Origin: Nocardia sp. NBC_00403
GTDB taxonomy: Bacteria > Actinomycetota > Actinomycetes > Mycobacteriales > Mycobacteriaceae
NCBI RefSeq assembly: GCF_036046055.1
Contig: NZ_CP107939.1
Location: 992,001-1,056,000, forward strand
DNA: 64,000 nt
Reading direction: 5' to 3'
Part shown: positions 34,024 to 43,542 of the stretch, piece after piece
Layout of the letters: the number at the start of each line of letters is the position of its first letter
Position numbering within the stretch: position 1 is the stretch's first letter
The notes under the pieces: generated by a model
The model's database searches: none
What the model saw: the letters and a program-made list of their open reading frames with translations, nothing else
Told to the model about the DNA's origin: nothing
Position numbers and translations under genes: made by a program

Positions 34024-36840
34024 TCACTCGTCCAGCAGGAATTGCACTAGGTGTCGGCTTTGTCGGTGTGCGAGCTGCGCGGCTTGGGTGCGGCACGAGA
34101 AGCCGTCGGCGATCAGGATCGAATCGTCTGGTGCGCCGCGCAATGCGGGTAGGAGTCCATTCTCGGCGACCGCGACCGATATGTCGTAATGGCCGGATTG
34201 CATTCCGAAATTTCCCGCAAGTCCGCAACACCCGGTGATTTCGGTCACCTCAACCCCCATTGCGGCAAATAGTCGGCGATCCGCATCGAATCCGAGAATC
34301 GCATGGTGATGACAATGCGGTTGCACGACCACCGACCGACCGTGCCGCTGCGGCGGACGCCACTGCGGCTGCTCGGCCAAGAACTCCGCCACCGTACGCA
34401 CCGCCGCGGCGGTGGCCGCCGACCTCGGATCCTCCGGCAGTAGCTCCAGCAGGTCCGAGCGCAACACCGCGGTGCACGACGGCTCGAGGCCGACGACGAT
34501 CCCGCCCTTGCGCACATGCTCGTCGAGCGCGGCCAAGCTCGCTCGCAATCGGGCGCGCGCGCCGTCCAACTGCCCGGTGCTGATCCAGGTGAGGCCGCAG
34601 CACACATTGCGCTCGGGTATCCGGACCCGATAGCCCAGCGATGTCACCAATTGTGCTGCGGCGAGGGCGATCTCAGGTGCGAAGGCGTCGGTGAAGGTAT
34701 CGATCCACAGCATCACCTCGCGCTCGGCCGCCATCGGATCGGTATCGGACCGGGTGGCCTCGACCTGCGTGTTCAGGTCGCGCCAGATCCGGCGAAAGCT
34801 GCGGTCGGCGAACCGCGGCAGCTCGCGGCGCGGATCAATTCCCGCGACGCGCAGCCCTATTCGACGCAGCCATCGGACATCGATCAGCCGATTCGCGACG
34901 CGCGGCATCCGGTTCGCCACAGCCGACCACCGCGGCAGCCACCCGAGCGCATAGTGATCGATCGGCCGCGGGCGGCGATGATAGCGGCGGTAGAGCGCCT
35001 CCGATTTGTAGGTAGCGACGTCGACGCCGGCAGGACAATCGGAACGACATGCCTTGCAGGACAGGCACAGATCGAGCGACTGCGCGAGGGCCTCCGACGA
35101 CCACGGTAGCGCACCACGCACTACCTCCTGCAGTACCCGGGCCCGGCCCCGGGTGCTGTCCTTTTCGTCCGCGGTGGCCAGGTACGACGGGCACATGAAA
35201 CCACCGCTCGCGCGAGTATCCGCGCGGCACTTGCCGACTCCGACGCACCGGTGGACCGCGGACCCGAGGTCGTCGCCGTCGTCCGGAAAGGCGAAACCGC
35301 CGACCCGTGGAGTGCCGGGCAATCCGACCAGGCGCAGATCACTGTCGACCGGCTGTGGCGCCACGAGGACGCCGGGGTTCAGCACATTGCCCGGGTCGAA
35401 TAGTGCCTTGTATCCAGCGAATACGTCGAGCACGGCAGGGGAGTACATGACCGAGAGCAGTTCCGAGCGGGCTCGGCCGTCGCCGTGTTCACCCGACAGC
35501 GAGCCGCCGTAGCCGACCACCAGTTCTGCGGCATCGAACAGGAAGGCGCGAAAACGTTGCGGGGCATCCGCGATCGGCAGATCCAAGCGGACGTGGATGC
35601 AGCCATCGCCGAGGTGGCCGTATAGCAGTCCGTCCACACCATGCTGTCGGGTCAGCGCGCTGAAATCACGCAGGTAGGCGCCGAGACGTTCGGGCGGCAC
35701 CGCGGCATCCTCCCAGCCGGGCCAGGCAGGCTGCCCGTCCGGGGTACGGCCTGCCAGCCCTGCGCCTTCGGCCCGAATATTCCAGAGTGCCTTGGCCACC
35801 CCCGGATCGGTGACGATTCGTGATTCCAGTGCGCCGACCGATCGGCACAGTGTCTCGGCGGCGGCCCGCGCCTCGACCGGACTTTCGCCCGCTGTTTCCA
35901 CGAACAGCCAACCGCTGCCGCGCGGCAGATCGGGCACCGCGCCGGAACCTGCGCCGCGATGCACACGCACGATGTCCACGAGGCGCGCGTCGATACCTTC
36001 GACCGCAATAGGGGCGCACGCCAGCACTGCGGCCACATCGTCTGCCGCGCATGCCATGTCGGGATAGCCGAGCACCGTGAGCACCGTGGCCGGTGGCAGT
36101 GCGACCAGATCGACGGTGGCATCGAGCAGCAGTCCGCAGGTGCCCTCGGTGCCTGCGAACGATTTCGCTACCGCCGAACCCTGTTCGGGCAGCAGGTGTT
36201 CGAGGCCGTAGCCGGATGCCTGCCGACCGAACCGGCCGAGCTCGGTGCGGATCACGGCCAGGCTCGCCCTGGTGAATTCGGGGAGTCCGGGAACTACGGA
36301 TGGATCGGCCGCGAGGGTTCGCCGCGTACCTGTCCCGTCGAGGATGCGCAGTTCGCGCACGTTGTCCGAGGTACGACCCCAGGCAAGGGCATGGGGTCCG
36401 CAAGCGTTGTTGCCGATCATGCCGCCGAGGGTGCATCGATTCTCGGTCGATGGATCGGGTCCGAACCGCAGGCCGTGCGGACGAGCTCGGCGCTGCAGCT
36501 CCGAGAGCACCACTCCTGGCTGAACTCGCGCTACTCGTCGCTGCGGGTCCAGTTCCAGGACCGAGTTCATGTGCCTGCTGAAGTCGAGCACGATCCCGGG
36601 GCCGATCGCATTGCCTGCCACCGAGGTTCCCCCGCCGCGCGCGGTCACCGGCAATCCGTTGTCGCGCGCGAATTCGATTGTGGCTGCGACGTCGGCCTCG
36701 ACCTGCGGAAATACCACCGCAGCGGGGAGGACACGGTAGTTCGAGGCATCGGAGGAGTACTCCGCACGCCGGCGCGCGGATCCGTCGACCTCGCCGCGGA
36801 GTTTGCCTCGCAGCGCCTGTGCGATTCGGTCCTCGGTCAC
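34024..36840 (-). CDS. FAD-linked oxidase fused to Fe-S/CCG oxidoreductase (D-lactate/2-hydroxyacid dehydrogenase-like)
   Basis: A 938-residue fusion. The N-terminal half is a PCMH-type FAD-binding domain (ARGGGTSVAGNAIGPGIVLD; PSTENRCTLGGMIGNNACGP) and its oxidase C-terminal domain (YGHLGDGCIHVRLD; GSLSGEHGDGRAR; LFDPGNVLNPG). The second half has ferredoxin-like cysteines (CVGVGKC; CLSCKACRSDCPAGVD) and two CCG repeats (NVCCGLTW; GCCGLAGNFG). This GlcD+GlpC-like layout is used by membrane-linked D-lactate, glycolate or D-2-hydroxyglutarate dehydrogenases; the substrate cannot be set from sequence. GTG start. Confidence 0.9.
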   Translation of the reverse strand: MTEDRIAQALRGKLRGEVDGSARRRAEYSSDASNYRVLPAAVVFPQVEADVAATIEFARDNGLPVTARGGGTSVAGNAIGPGIVLDFSRHMNSVLELDPQRRVARVQPGVVLSELQRRARPHGLRFGPDPSTENRCTLGGMIGNNACGPHALAWGRTSDNVRELRILDGTGTRRTLAADPSVVPGLPEFTRASLAVIRTELGRFGRQASGYGLEHLLPEQGSAVAKSFAGTEGTCGLLLDATVDLVALPPATVLTVLGYPDMACAADDVAAVLACAPIAVEGIDARLVDIVRVHRGAGSGAVPDLPRGSGWLFVETAGESPVEARAAAETLCRSVGALESRIVTDPGVAKALWNIRAEGAGLAGRTPDGQPAWPGWEDAAVPPERLGAYLRDFSALTRQHGVDGLLYGHLGDGCIHVRLDLPIADAPQRFRAFLFDAAELVVGYGGSLSGEHGDGRARSELLSVMYSPAVLDVFAGYKALFDPGNVLNPGVLVAPQPVDSDLRLVGLPGTPRVGGFAFPDDGDDLGSAVHRCVGVGKCRADTRASGGFMCPSYLATADEKDSTRGRARVLQEVVRGALPWSSEALAQSLDLCLSCKACRSDCPAGVDVATYKSEALYRRYHRRPRPIDHYALGWLPRWSAVANRMPRVANRLIDVRWLRRIGLRVAGIDPRRELPRFADRSFRRIWRDLNTQVEATRSDTDPMAAEREVMLWIDTFTDAFAPEIALAAAQLVTSLGYRVRIPERNVCCGLTWISTGQLDGARARLRASLAALDEHVRKGGIVVGLEPSCTAVLRSDLLELLPEDPRSAATAAAVRTVAEFLAEQPQWRPPQRHGRSVVVQPHCHHHAILGFDADRRLFAAMGVEVTEITGCCGLAGNFGMQSGHYDISVAVAENGLLPALRGAPDDSILIADGFSCRTQAAQLAHRQSRHLVQFLLDE

Positions 36841-37376
36841 CTCGCCAGCCTAAGTGCGGCGGCGGGTGGTCCGCCTTATCGACGCTCGAGCAAGCGACGC
36901 ACTCGAAGCGATGAACGACGCCATCGAAATGGCCACCAACGGCTACGACCGTCGCGGTCGTGAGATCGGTGTCGCGAACCTGCGCGGCACCGCTCGTGCG
37001 CGGGACGCGGCGAACGGGTGTACCTGACGAAGACGGGCCGAACAGGCTCGCTCGCTGGGGGTTCACCGAGCAGCGCGGGGTGCGCCGAGTGCCGTACCCC
37101 GACTGCCTCCCGCAGTTCGGGAGGCGGTGGCGCCTTCCAGCGTGGCCATCTGGCTGTGGATGCGTTTCGGGCGACTGGACACCTGTTGTTGTTGCACGTG
37201 CGCACCTGCTTGCACGGAGTGTGTGGTTGGCGCGGGGGTGTGCAGTCGGCATGGAGGCATCGGGAGCGAGCGAGGCGCCAGTGCAGGGTGGGGAATGGGC
37301 TTGCCCTAAACCTTTGTTCAGGTCTTAGTGTCGGTGGCCAGAGGTTTGATGGTGGGGAGCGAGAGGGAGTTACGAC
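36841..37376. other. 536-bp gap with a diverged repeat fragment and a hairpin
   Basis: No supported gene. At 37088-37180 there is a diverged copy of the sequence block found at 40686-41073 (shared GTGCCGTACCC, TTCCAGCGTG and CTGGCTGTGG). A perfect hairpin, GCCTCCCG/CGGGAGGC with 5-base loop, lies at 37105-37125. The promoter and ribosome-binding site (GAGGGAG) of the ABC transporter are at the right end. Confidence 0.55.
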
Positions 37377-39257
37377 GTGAGTATCGAGTCGGTGGCTTAT
37401 AGCCAGATGTATCGGCGGATGAACGCGCCCGACGAACAGCGGCCGTTCCGGCTGGCCACCGCCAAGCGGATCCTGCGATTCGCCGGGCCGCATCGGCGCC
37501 GGATCCGCGCGTTCCTGCTGTTCAGTGTGGTTTCCGCACTGTTGGCGGTGGCCACGCCGGTGCTGGCGGGGCGCGTGGTCAACGACATCGTCGGCGGCGC
37601 CGCGCCGCGGGTGGTGGTCACTCTCGCGCTCGTGATCGGCGGGCTCGCGGTGATCGACGCCGCGCTCGGCGTGATCGTGCGGTGGCTGTCCTCGCGGATC
37701 GGTGAAGGGCTGATCCTGGATCTGCGCACGGCGGTGTTCGATCACGTGCAGAGAATGCCGGTGGCGTTCTTCACACGGACGCGGACCGGTGCGCTGGTCA
37801 GCAGGCTCAACAGCGATGTGATCGGTGCGCAGCGCGCATTCAGCGACACCCTCTCCGGGGTGGTGACCAATCTGGTGACGCTGGCGCTCACGCTCGCGGT
37901 GATGGTGCGGATCTCCTGGCAGATCACGTTGCTCGCGCTGGTGCTGCTCCCGGTCTTCGTGATTCCCGCCCGCCGCATGGGCAACCGGCTCGCCGGTCTG
38001 CAGCGCGAAGCGGCCGGTCTCAATGCCGCCATGAGCACGCAGATGACCGAGCGGTTCTCCGCGCCGGGCGCGACCCTGGTGAAGCTGTTCGGTCGGCCGC
38101 AGCAGGAGTCCGACGAGTTCGCGCTGCGGGCCCGCCGGGTGCGCGATATCGGTGTGCGCACCGCAATGCTGCAGACCGTGTTCGTCACCTCGCTCACGCT
38201 GGTTTCCGCGCTCGCGCTCGCGCTGGTCTACGGACTCGGCGGCTGGTACGCACTGCGCGGCCAGCTCGACGCGGGCGCGGTAGTGTCGCTGTCGCTGCTG
38301 TTGACCAGGCTCTACACACCGCTGACGGCGCTGGCGAGCGCCCGAATGGAGGTCATGGCCGCGCTGGTGAGTTTCGAGCGGGTGTTCGAGGTGCTCGACC
38401 TGAAGCCGCTGATCGAGGACGCGCCGGGGGCGGTCGCGGTGCCCGAAGGACCGGTCGCGGTGGAGTTGGACAATGTCACCTTCGGCTATCCCTCCGCCGA
38501 CAAGGTGTCGCTGGCCTCGCTGGAAGATGTTGCGACGCTGGACAGTCGCGGCGGGGTGGAAGTGCTGCACCAGGTGTCGCTGCGGGCCGAGCCCGGTCAG
38601 CTGGTCGCATTGGTCGGGTCCTCGGGCGCGGGGAAGTCCACTGTGGCCCAGCTCGTTTCCCGGCTCTACGACGTGGACGGCGGCGCGGTGCGATTGAACG
38701 GCACCGACGTGCGAGACCTGACCACGACCTCGATCCGCGAGACCGTCGGGCTCGTCACCCAGGATGGGCATCTGTTCCACGACACTGTCCGCGCCAACCT
38801 GCTGCTCGCGCGGCCGGAGGCGACCGAAGCCGAGCTGTGGGACGCCTTGGAGCGGGCCAGGTTACGCACTCTGGTGGACTCACTGCAGGACGGACTGGAC
38901 ACCGTCGTCGGTGAGCGCGGCTACCGGCTCTCCGGTGGCGAACGTCAGCGTCTGACCATCGCACGACTGCTGCTCAAGCAGCCGCGGGTGGTAATCCTCG
39001 ACGAGGCGACCGCCTCGCTGGATTCGACCTCCGAAGCCGCCGTCCAGGAAGCACTTTCCGAAGCGCTGGCCGGGCGGACCGCGCTGGTCATCGCGCACCG
39101 GCTGTCCACGATACGCGCCGCCGACCAGATCCTGGTGCTGGAGGACGGCCGAATCGTGGAGCGCGGCACGCATACTCAGTTGCTGGCCGCCGATGGGCGC
39201 TACGCCGAGCTGTACCGCACCCAGTTCGCGCAGGACCCCGTCACCGTCGCCGCCTGA
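37377..39257 (+). CDS. ABC transporter, fused membrane and ATPase domains
   Basis: A 626-residue half-transporter (dimeric exporter type). Six membrane helices occupy about residues 35-320, followed by the nucleotide-binding domain with Walker A GSSGAGKST, signature LSGGERQRL and Walker B VVILDEATASLD. Lipid or drug export is typical; the substrate is unknown. GTG start with GAGGGAG upstream. It is convergent with the TetR gene, two bases apart, which may be its regulator or that of the broken MFS gene. Confidence 0.92.
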   Translation: MSIESVAYSQMYRRMNAPDEQRPFRLATAKRILRFAGPHRRRIRAFLLFSVVSALLAVATPVLAGRVVNDIVGGAAPRVVVTLALVIGGLAVIDAALGVIVRWLSSRIGEGLILDLRTAVFDHVQRMPVAFFTRTRTGALVSRLNSDVIGAQRAFSDTLSGVVTNLVTLALTLAVMVRISWQITLLALVLLPVFVIPARRMGNRLAGLQREAAGLNAAMSTQMTERFSAPGATLVKLFGRPQQESDEFALRARRVRDIGVRTAMLQTVFVTSLTLVSALALALVYGLGGWYALRGQLDAGAVVSLSLLLTRLYTPLTALASARMEVMAALVSFERVFEVLDLKPLIEDAPGAVAVPEGPVAVELDNVTFGYPSADKVSLASLEDVATLDSRGGVEVLHQVSLRAEPGQLVALVGSSGAGKSTVAQLVSRLYDVDGGAVRLNGTDVRDLTTTSIRETVGLVTQDGHLFHDTVRANLLLARPEATEAELWDALERARLRTLVDSLQDGLDTVVGERGYRLSGGERQRLTIARLLLKQPRVVILDEATASLDSTSEAAVQEALSEALAGRTALVIAHRLSTIRAADQILVLEDGRIVERGTHTQLLAADGRYAELYRTQFAQDPVTVAA

Positions 39258-39259
39258 GG

Positions 39260-39991
39260 TCAGCGGTTGCGCCGGGATTCCAGCCCGTCCAGGATTCGAT
39301 CGAGCCCGTAGGTGAACTGGCGGTCGCGCGCGGCCGCCGGGTCCTGGTTCCACGTGCCGGTCGCGTCCGTCTGCTGCAATCTCGGGTAGTCGGCGGCGGC
39401 CTGCTCGGCGGCGGGCCGCAGGCCGGCGACCAGTTCGGCCTCGGTCTGACCGCTGCGGGTCAGCAAGGTCAGCCACGCGGCCTCGCTGATACCGATGCCG
39501 ATGACATAGCTGATGACGGCACCGATCGCGTCGCTGCGTTCATCCGCCGCAAATCCGCCCACTTCGAACAGCGCGAGCATGCGGTCGTTGAGCCGCATGA
39601 CATTCGGGCCCAAGTACGAGAGTCCGACCTGACCGAGCGTCGAGGCCATCCACGGGTGATGCAGGATCATCGCCCGTAGACTCGCCGCGCACTGTTCGGT
39701 GGCTGTGCGCCACTGCGCCCGCGCCGCGATCTCGGGGACCCGGATCTCGCCGTACACCTCGTCGACGACCAATTCGATGAGCTCGTCGCGGTTGGCCACA
39801 TGCCGGTACAGCGAGGTGGCGCCCGCATTGAGGCGGGCGCCGAGCTGACGCATGCTCAGCGCTTCTATGCCTTCGGCGTCCAAGAGCGCGACGGCCTCCG
39901 CCACGATCTGTTCTCTGGTCAGCGCAGGCTGTTCCCTGCCACGCCGCGGGCGCGTCCAGACCGATCCGACCTGCTGCTTCTCGACGGGCAT
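39260..39991 (-). CDS. TetR-family regulator with TetR_C-type domain
   Basis: A 243-residue repressor. The helix-turn-helix is LTREQIVAEAVALLDAEGIE then LSMRQLGARLNAGATSLYRH, and the C-terminal domain resembles the classical tetracycline-repressor effector domain. Start ATG 39991 (MPVEKQQVG) follows AAGGAG. It is divergent from the truncated MFS gene with inverted repeats between them, the standard repressor-exporter arrangement; the partner is broken. Confidence 0.88.
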   Translation of the reverse strand: MPVEKQQVGSVWTRPRRGREQPALTREQIVAEAVALLDAEGIEALSMRQLGARLNAGATSLYRHVANRDELIELVVDEVYGEIRVPEIAARAQWRTATEQCAASLRAMILHHPWMASTLGQVGLSYLGPNVMRLNDRMLALFEVGGFAADERSDAIGAVISYVIGIGISEAAWLTLLTRSGQTEAELVAGLRPAAEQAAADYPRLQQTDATGTWNQDPAAARDRQFTYGLDRILDGLESRRNR

Positions 39992-40061
39992 GTCGACTCC
40001 TTTCGATGCCGTCAGCATAGCGCACGACGTTCACAGTTGCGAACGATCGGCACTATTGCGT

Positions 40062-40099
40062 ACAGTGTTCGCATGATAAAGCACCGTACGCAACACTGT
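40062..40099. promoter_or_regulatory. candidate TetR operator
   Basis: ACAGTGTT (40062-40069) and AACACTGT (40092-40099) are perfect arms in the gap between the divergent TetR and MFS genes, with related TTGCGTAC/CGTACGCA bases near them. This is a likely binding site for the TetR protein and would control both directions. Confidence 0.55.
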
Positions 40100-40113
40100 C
40101 GAGAGAGCTTCCG

Positions 40114-40578
40114 ATGGACGCGATCGAGGCCCGTAACCCGCGGCGCTGGTGGATCCTGATCGTGCCGTGCCTCAGCACGTTGGTCCTGGTCATCGATAAC
40201 TTCGTGCTGGCGGTCACGGTGCCGCCGCCGGCCGAGGATCTGGACGCGAGCGCCCAGGACATCCAGTGGTTCCTGGACTCCTACATCCTCGTCTTCGCGA
40301 GCATGCTGCTCACGGCGGGCAGCCTCGCCGACCAGTTCGGCAGGCACCGGGTGATGATCATCGGCCTCGGCCTCTTCGGACTGGCCTCACTGGTCGCGAC
40401 CCTGGCCGCCAACCCCGCCGAACTGATCGCCGCGCGGGCCGTAATGGGCATCGGCGGCGCGCTGGCGCTGCCGAGCACGCTGTCGATTCTGATCACCGTG
40501 TTCGACGATGAAGCAGAGCCCCAGGAAGCAGACCCGGTCACCGAAGAACCCGGCCCCGAGCCGGCAATCACCAAGTAG
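40114..40578 (+). pseudogene. truncated MFS drug exporter (DHA2-like)
   Basis: The first 130 residues match the start of 14-helix MFS exporters: an opening helix (ILIVPCLSTLVLVIDNFVLA), then motif A-like LADQFGRHRVMIIGLGLFG and ARAVMGIGGALALPSTLSIL. Similarity ends after ITVFDD near 40507; the last 22 residues are acidic and proline-rich, unlike any transporter. About three quarters of the protein is missing and no remnant is found downstream, where hairpins and repeats begin. The promoter side and the TetR partner are intact. Confidence 0.85.
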
Positions 40579-40594
40579 CCCAACCAAATGCACT

Positions 40595-40613
40595 GAAGCC
40601 CGTCCCGGGCTTC
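40595..40613. terminator. hairpin at the MFS truncation
   Basis: GAAGCCCG and CGGGCTTC with a 3-base loop, 17 bases after the stop of the truncated frame. Terminator-like, but it may belong to the inserted element. Confidence 0.5.
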
Positions 40614-40617
40614 GGTG

Positions 40618-40680
40618 ATCGAGGGTAGTCAAATGGCGGCTCGGACTCGCCTCTCGAACCACCATTTCACTACCCTCGAT
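40618..40680. repeat. 19-bp inverted repeat element
   Basis: ATCGAGGGTAGTCAAATGG (40618-40636) pairs with CCATTTCACTACCCTCGAT (40662-40680), one mismatch, 25-base loop. Much longer than a normal terminator. It lies in the sequence that replaced the MFS gene. Confidence 0.75.
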
Positions 40681-40685
40681 ACAGA

Positions 40686-41073
40686 AAGGCCCGAGAACGC
40701 CACCACAGCCAGTCCGCACGCTGGAAGGTGTGGGCCTGGCTCCAAAAGCTGCGGAAGAGAAAGCCGGGTACCCCACCTGACGTGCTCAGCACCACCCCGG
40801 CAAAACCACTGGACGGCACACGATCCCGGACCGCGAGCCCGAGGAGTCCGTGCAGGACCACCACCCCGAACCGCAGCCTGACCAACCCAATGTCAACCAA
40901 GACTTGGGTAGCGTTCCCTGTCCGGGCAACCGGACTCACCTCCCAGCGGGTCAACGAGCAGTGCCGGGCACGTCGCCTGCCGTACCCGACTTTCTCTCCC
41001 GCAACCCGGGTAGCCAGGCACACAGCTTCCAGCGTGAGGACTGGCTGTGGTTACGTTGCCGGACCTTCCACTA
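40686..41073. repeat. 390-bp segment with matching inverted ends
   Basis: The left end read inward and the right end read inward share about 75 percent identity over 45 bases (ACAGCCAGTCC, CACGCTGGAAG and GCCTGGCT blocks). Reading each end outward gives a peptide of the form QAHxFQRxDWLW. No transposase frame lies between. It looks like a non-autonomous element; a third, degraded copy of the end is at 37088-37180. Confidence 0.6.
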
Positions 41074-41300
41074 GCGACGGACCGTCAGCCGCAGCTCCGC
41101 ATACTCAGCACAGATGCCCGAAGCCTGATCAGGCAGACACATGGCTTCCAGCGGGCGAAATAGCTGTGGTTACGTTGCCGGACCTTCCACTAGCGACGGA
41201 CCGTCAGCCGCAGCTCCGCATACTCAGCACAGATGCCCGAAGCCTGATCAGGCAGACACATGGCTTCCAGCGGGCGAAATAGCTGTGGTTCCGTTGTCGG
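41044..41300. repeat. 119-bp tandem repeat, two full copies and part of a third
   Basis: 41044-41162 and 41163-41281 are identical 119-bp units starting GCTGTGGTTACGTTGCCGGA; a third begins at 41282 and decays after about 20 bases. The left part of each unit is the outer end of the element at 40686-41073. The exact identity points to a very recent duplication. No gene. Confidence 0.9.
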
Positions 41301-41314
41301 ACGGTTCGGCTTGA

Positions 41315-42310
41315 TCAGAATTCGCCCGCGACGCCGAAGACCGTGCGGCCGGAGTGGGTGCCGCTCTGGATGGAGCGCAGTACTTGTTCGGCGTCCGTGA
41401 TGGGGGACAAGTGCTCGATCGTCGAAAGATGTTGGGGCCGAAGGTCGTTGCCGAGGCGAGCCCACAGAGCGCGGCGCTTGTCGCTGGGGACATAGGCGGA
41501 GTCGATGCCGAGGAGGGCGACGCCGCGCAGGATGAAGGGCATGACGGTGGTCGGCAGCTCCGAGCCGCCGGTGAGGCCGCTGACCGCCACTGCGCCGCCG
41601 TAGCCGATTGCGCTGAGAATGTAGGCGAGGGATTTGCCGCCGACGCTGTCCACGGCACCGGCCCACGCGGCCTTCGTCAGGGGGCGCAGTGTGGCGTCCG
41701 GGTCCGCCGGCAGCCTGCCGATCACGTCGTTGGCGCCCAGTTCGGCGAGCAGGTCGGCCGCGTCGGTTTTGCCGGTGGAGGCGATCACTTCGAAACCGAG
41801 ACCGGACAGGATGTCGATGGCGACGCTGCCGACGCCGCCGGTCGCGCCGGTGACGAGCACCGGGCCGGCTTCCGGGGTGAGCTCGCGATCGAGCAGCCCT
41901 TGCACGCTCAAAGCGGCGGTGAAGCCGGCGGTACCGAGCGCGGCGGCGTCGCGGGTGCTCAGGCCGTCGAGCTTCACGACCCAATCGGCGGGCACCCTGG
42001 CGTACTCGGCGAAGCCGCCGTTGTGCGAGACGCCGATGTCGTAGCCGTGCGCCACCACCAGATCACCGGGGGCGAAGTCGTCGTCCTCGGAAGAGACGAC
42101 CTCACCGGTGATATCGATGCCGGGGATGATCGGGTATTTCCGGACTACACCGCCGCCGGGGGTGATCGCCAGGCCGTCCTTGAAGTTCGCACTCGAGTAA
42201 TGCACTTTGATCGTCACATCGCCGGGCCCGAGGAAGTCCTCGTCGACCTGTTGCCGCGTGAGCACGATCCCGCTGTCCGATTCGTGTGCCACCATCGCCC
42301 AGAACTCCAT
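41315..42310 (-). CDS. MDR-family NADPH:quinone/acryloyl-CoA reductase-like oxidoreductase (YhdH/AcuI type)
   Basis: A 331-residue zinc-free medium-chain reductase. Visible motifs: SSANFKDGLAITPGGGVVRK, IPGIDITGEVV, a nucleotide-binding TGATGGVGSVAIDIL and MPFILRGVALLGIDS near the end. This pattern fits the YhdH/AcuI group, which includes NADPH-dependent acryloyl-CoA reductases; substrate remains uncertain. Start ATG 42310 (MEFWAMVAHES) rather than 42322. It stands alone between repeats and dinB. Confidence 0.87.
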   Translation of the reverse strand: MEFWAMVAHESDSGIVLTRQQVDEDFLGPGDVTIKVHYSSANFKDGLAITPGGGVVRKYPIIPGIDITGEVVSSEDDDFAPGDLVVAHGYDIGVSHNGGFAEYARVPADWVVKLDGLSTRDAAALGTAGFTAALSVQGLLDRELTPEAGPVLVTGATGGVGSVAIDILSGLGFEVIASTGKTDAADLLAELGANDVIGRLPADPDATLRPLTKAAWAGAVDSVGGKSLAYILSAIGYGGAVAVSGLTGGSELPTTVMPFILRGVALLGIDSAYVPSDKRRALWARLGNDLRPQHLSTIEHLSPITDAEQVLRSIQSGTHSGRTVFGVAGEF

Positions 42311-42382
42311 GCCGACGAGCATACGAGCGGCGGCATGCGCTGGGGCAGAACTTGCCGTCGAACGGGGTCGGCGGCACGTCGA

Positions 42383-43453
42383 TCATTCCGGCACGAGTTC
42401 GAGGCGGACGCCGAGCAGCCGAATGGGGCGGTCCAGGTCGAAGCGGTCGATGATGCGGAGCGCGGTTTCCACGATCCCGGCGATATCGGCGGTCGGCTCC
42501 GGAAGCTTCGCCTGTTTGCTGCGGGTGTAGAAGGTGTTGGTCCGGACGGTGACCGAGACCCGGATGCTGATGCGACCGGCCTCGGCCATCTCCTCGGCGA
42601 CCTCGGTGGCCATTCGTGCGACCTGGGCGCGGATGTCGCCGGGATCGGTGAGGTCGTGTGGGAAGGTCTCGGACTTGCTGCGGCCCACCGGAACTCGCGG
42701 TTCGGTCGTCACATCGGTGTCGCCCTTGCCGTGCCCGAGCACCCAGAAGTACGGGCCGGTGTTGGGGCCGAACTCGGCGGCGAGGCGATGCCGGTCTGCC
42801 GCCATCAGATCGGCGACCGTCTCGATGCCGAGTTCGGCCATGCGGGCCGCGATCCGATTTCCGATGCCCCACAGGGCATGCGTCGGCCGGTGCGCCATCA
42901 CCTCGGTCCAGTTCGCCGCGGTGAGCCGGAAGACGCCCTCGGCCGTACCCGCGCCGTCGTCCGGTTCCGCCGAGGACTTGCCTGCGGACTTGGCGAAACC
43001 GGTGGCGAGTTTGGCGGTCAGCTTGTTGTCGCCGATACCGATGGAACAGGTGAGATCCAATTCCGCTATGGCACTGCGGATCTCGCGCGCCAATGCCTCC
43101 GGGTCGTCGGTGTCGGCGGCGAGGAATGCCTCGTCCCAGCCCCACACTTCGACGCGCCCCGGAAAGGTCCGCAGCAGCGACATCACCTCGTCGGACGCCT
43201 CCTCATAAGTGGCCATGTCCAAGGGCAGGAAAACAGCGTCGGGGCATTTGCGCTGCGCACTGCGCAGGGCCATCCCGGCACGGACGCCGAACGCGCGGGC
43301 CGGGTAGGACGCACAGGTCACCACCTTGCGTGGTTCGGTCGGGTCACCGTTGCCGCCGACGATGACCGGCAGTCCGCGCAGCTCTGGATGACGGCGGAAC
43401 TCCACCGCCGCCTGAAACTGATCGAGATCGACGTGCAACAGCCATCTGGCCAC
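42383..43453 (-). CDS. dinB: DNA polymerase IV (Y family)
   Basis: A 356-residue translesion DNA polymerase. The N-terminal palm has WLLHVDLDQFQAAVEF with the first metal-binding aspartates, CASYPARAFGVRAGM, and GWDEAFLAA for the second acidic pair; the thumb HhH region is ALWGIGNRIAARMAELGIET and the C-terminal little finger follows. Start GTG 43453 gives the canonical N-terminus; upstream sequence in frame to 43714 lies inside the divergent TetR gene and is not coding. No beta-clamp motif is obvious at the C-terminus (ends LLGVRLELVPE). Confidence 0.92.
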   Translation of the reverse strand: MARWLLHVDLDQFQAAVEFRRHPELRGLPVIVGGNGDPTEPRKVVTCASYPARAFGVRAGMALRSAQRKCPDAVFLPLDMATYEEASDEVMSLLRTFPGRVEVWGWDEAFLAADTDDPEALAREIRSAIAELDLTCSIGIGDNKLTAKLATGFAKSAGKSSAEPDDGAGTAEGVFRLTAANWTEVMAHRPTHALWGIGNRIAARMAELGIETVADLMAADRHRLAAEFGPNTGPYFWVLGHGKGDTDVTTEPRVPVGRSKSETFPHDLTDPGDIRAQVARMATEVAEEMAEAGRISIRVSVTVRTNTFYTRSKQAKLPEPTADIAGIVETALRIIDRFDLDRPIRLLGVRLELVPE

Positions 43454-43542
43454 CTGTCCGTCATACCGCACGACACCGACAAGCTGCAGATATTCCACCC
43501 AGACCCATTGCGTCACCCGAAAAACAGAACTAAATTCTGGAT

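Noticed and set aside
37377..39991. ABC transporter as the obvious target of the neighbouring TetR
   Set aside because: The two genes are convergent; the operator-like repeats lie on the MFS side, so control of the ABC gene is not supported.
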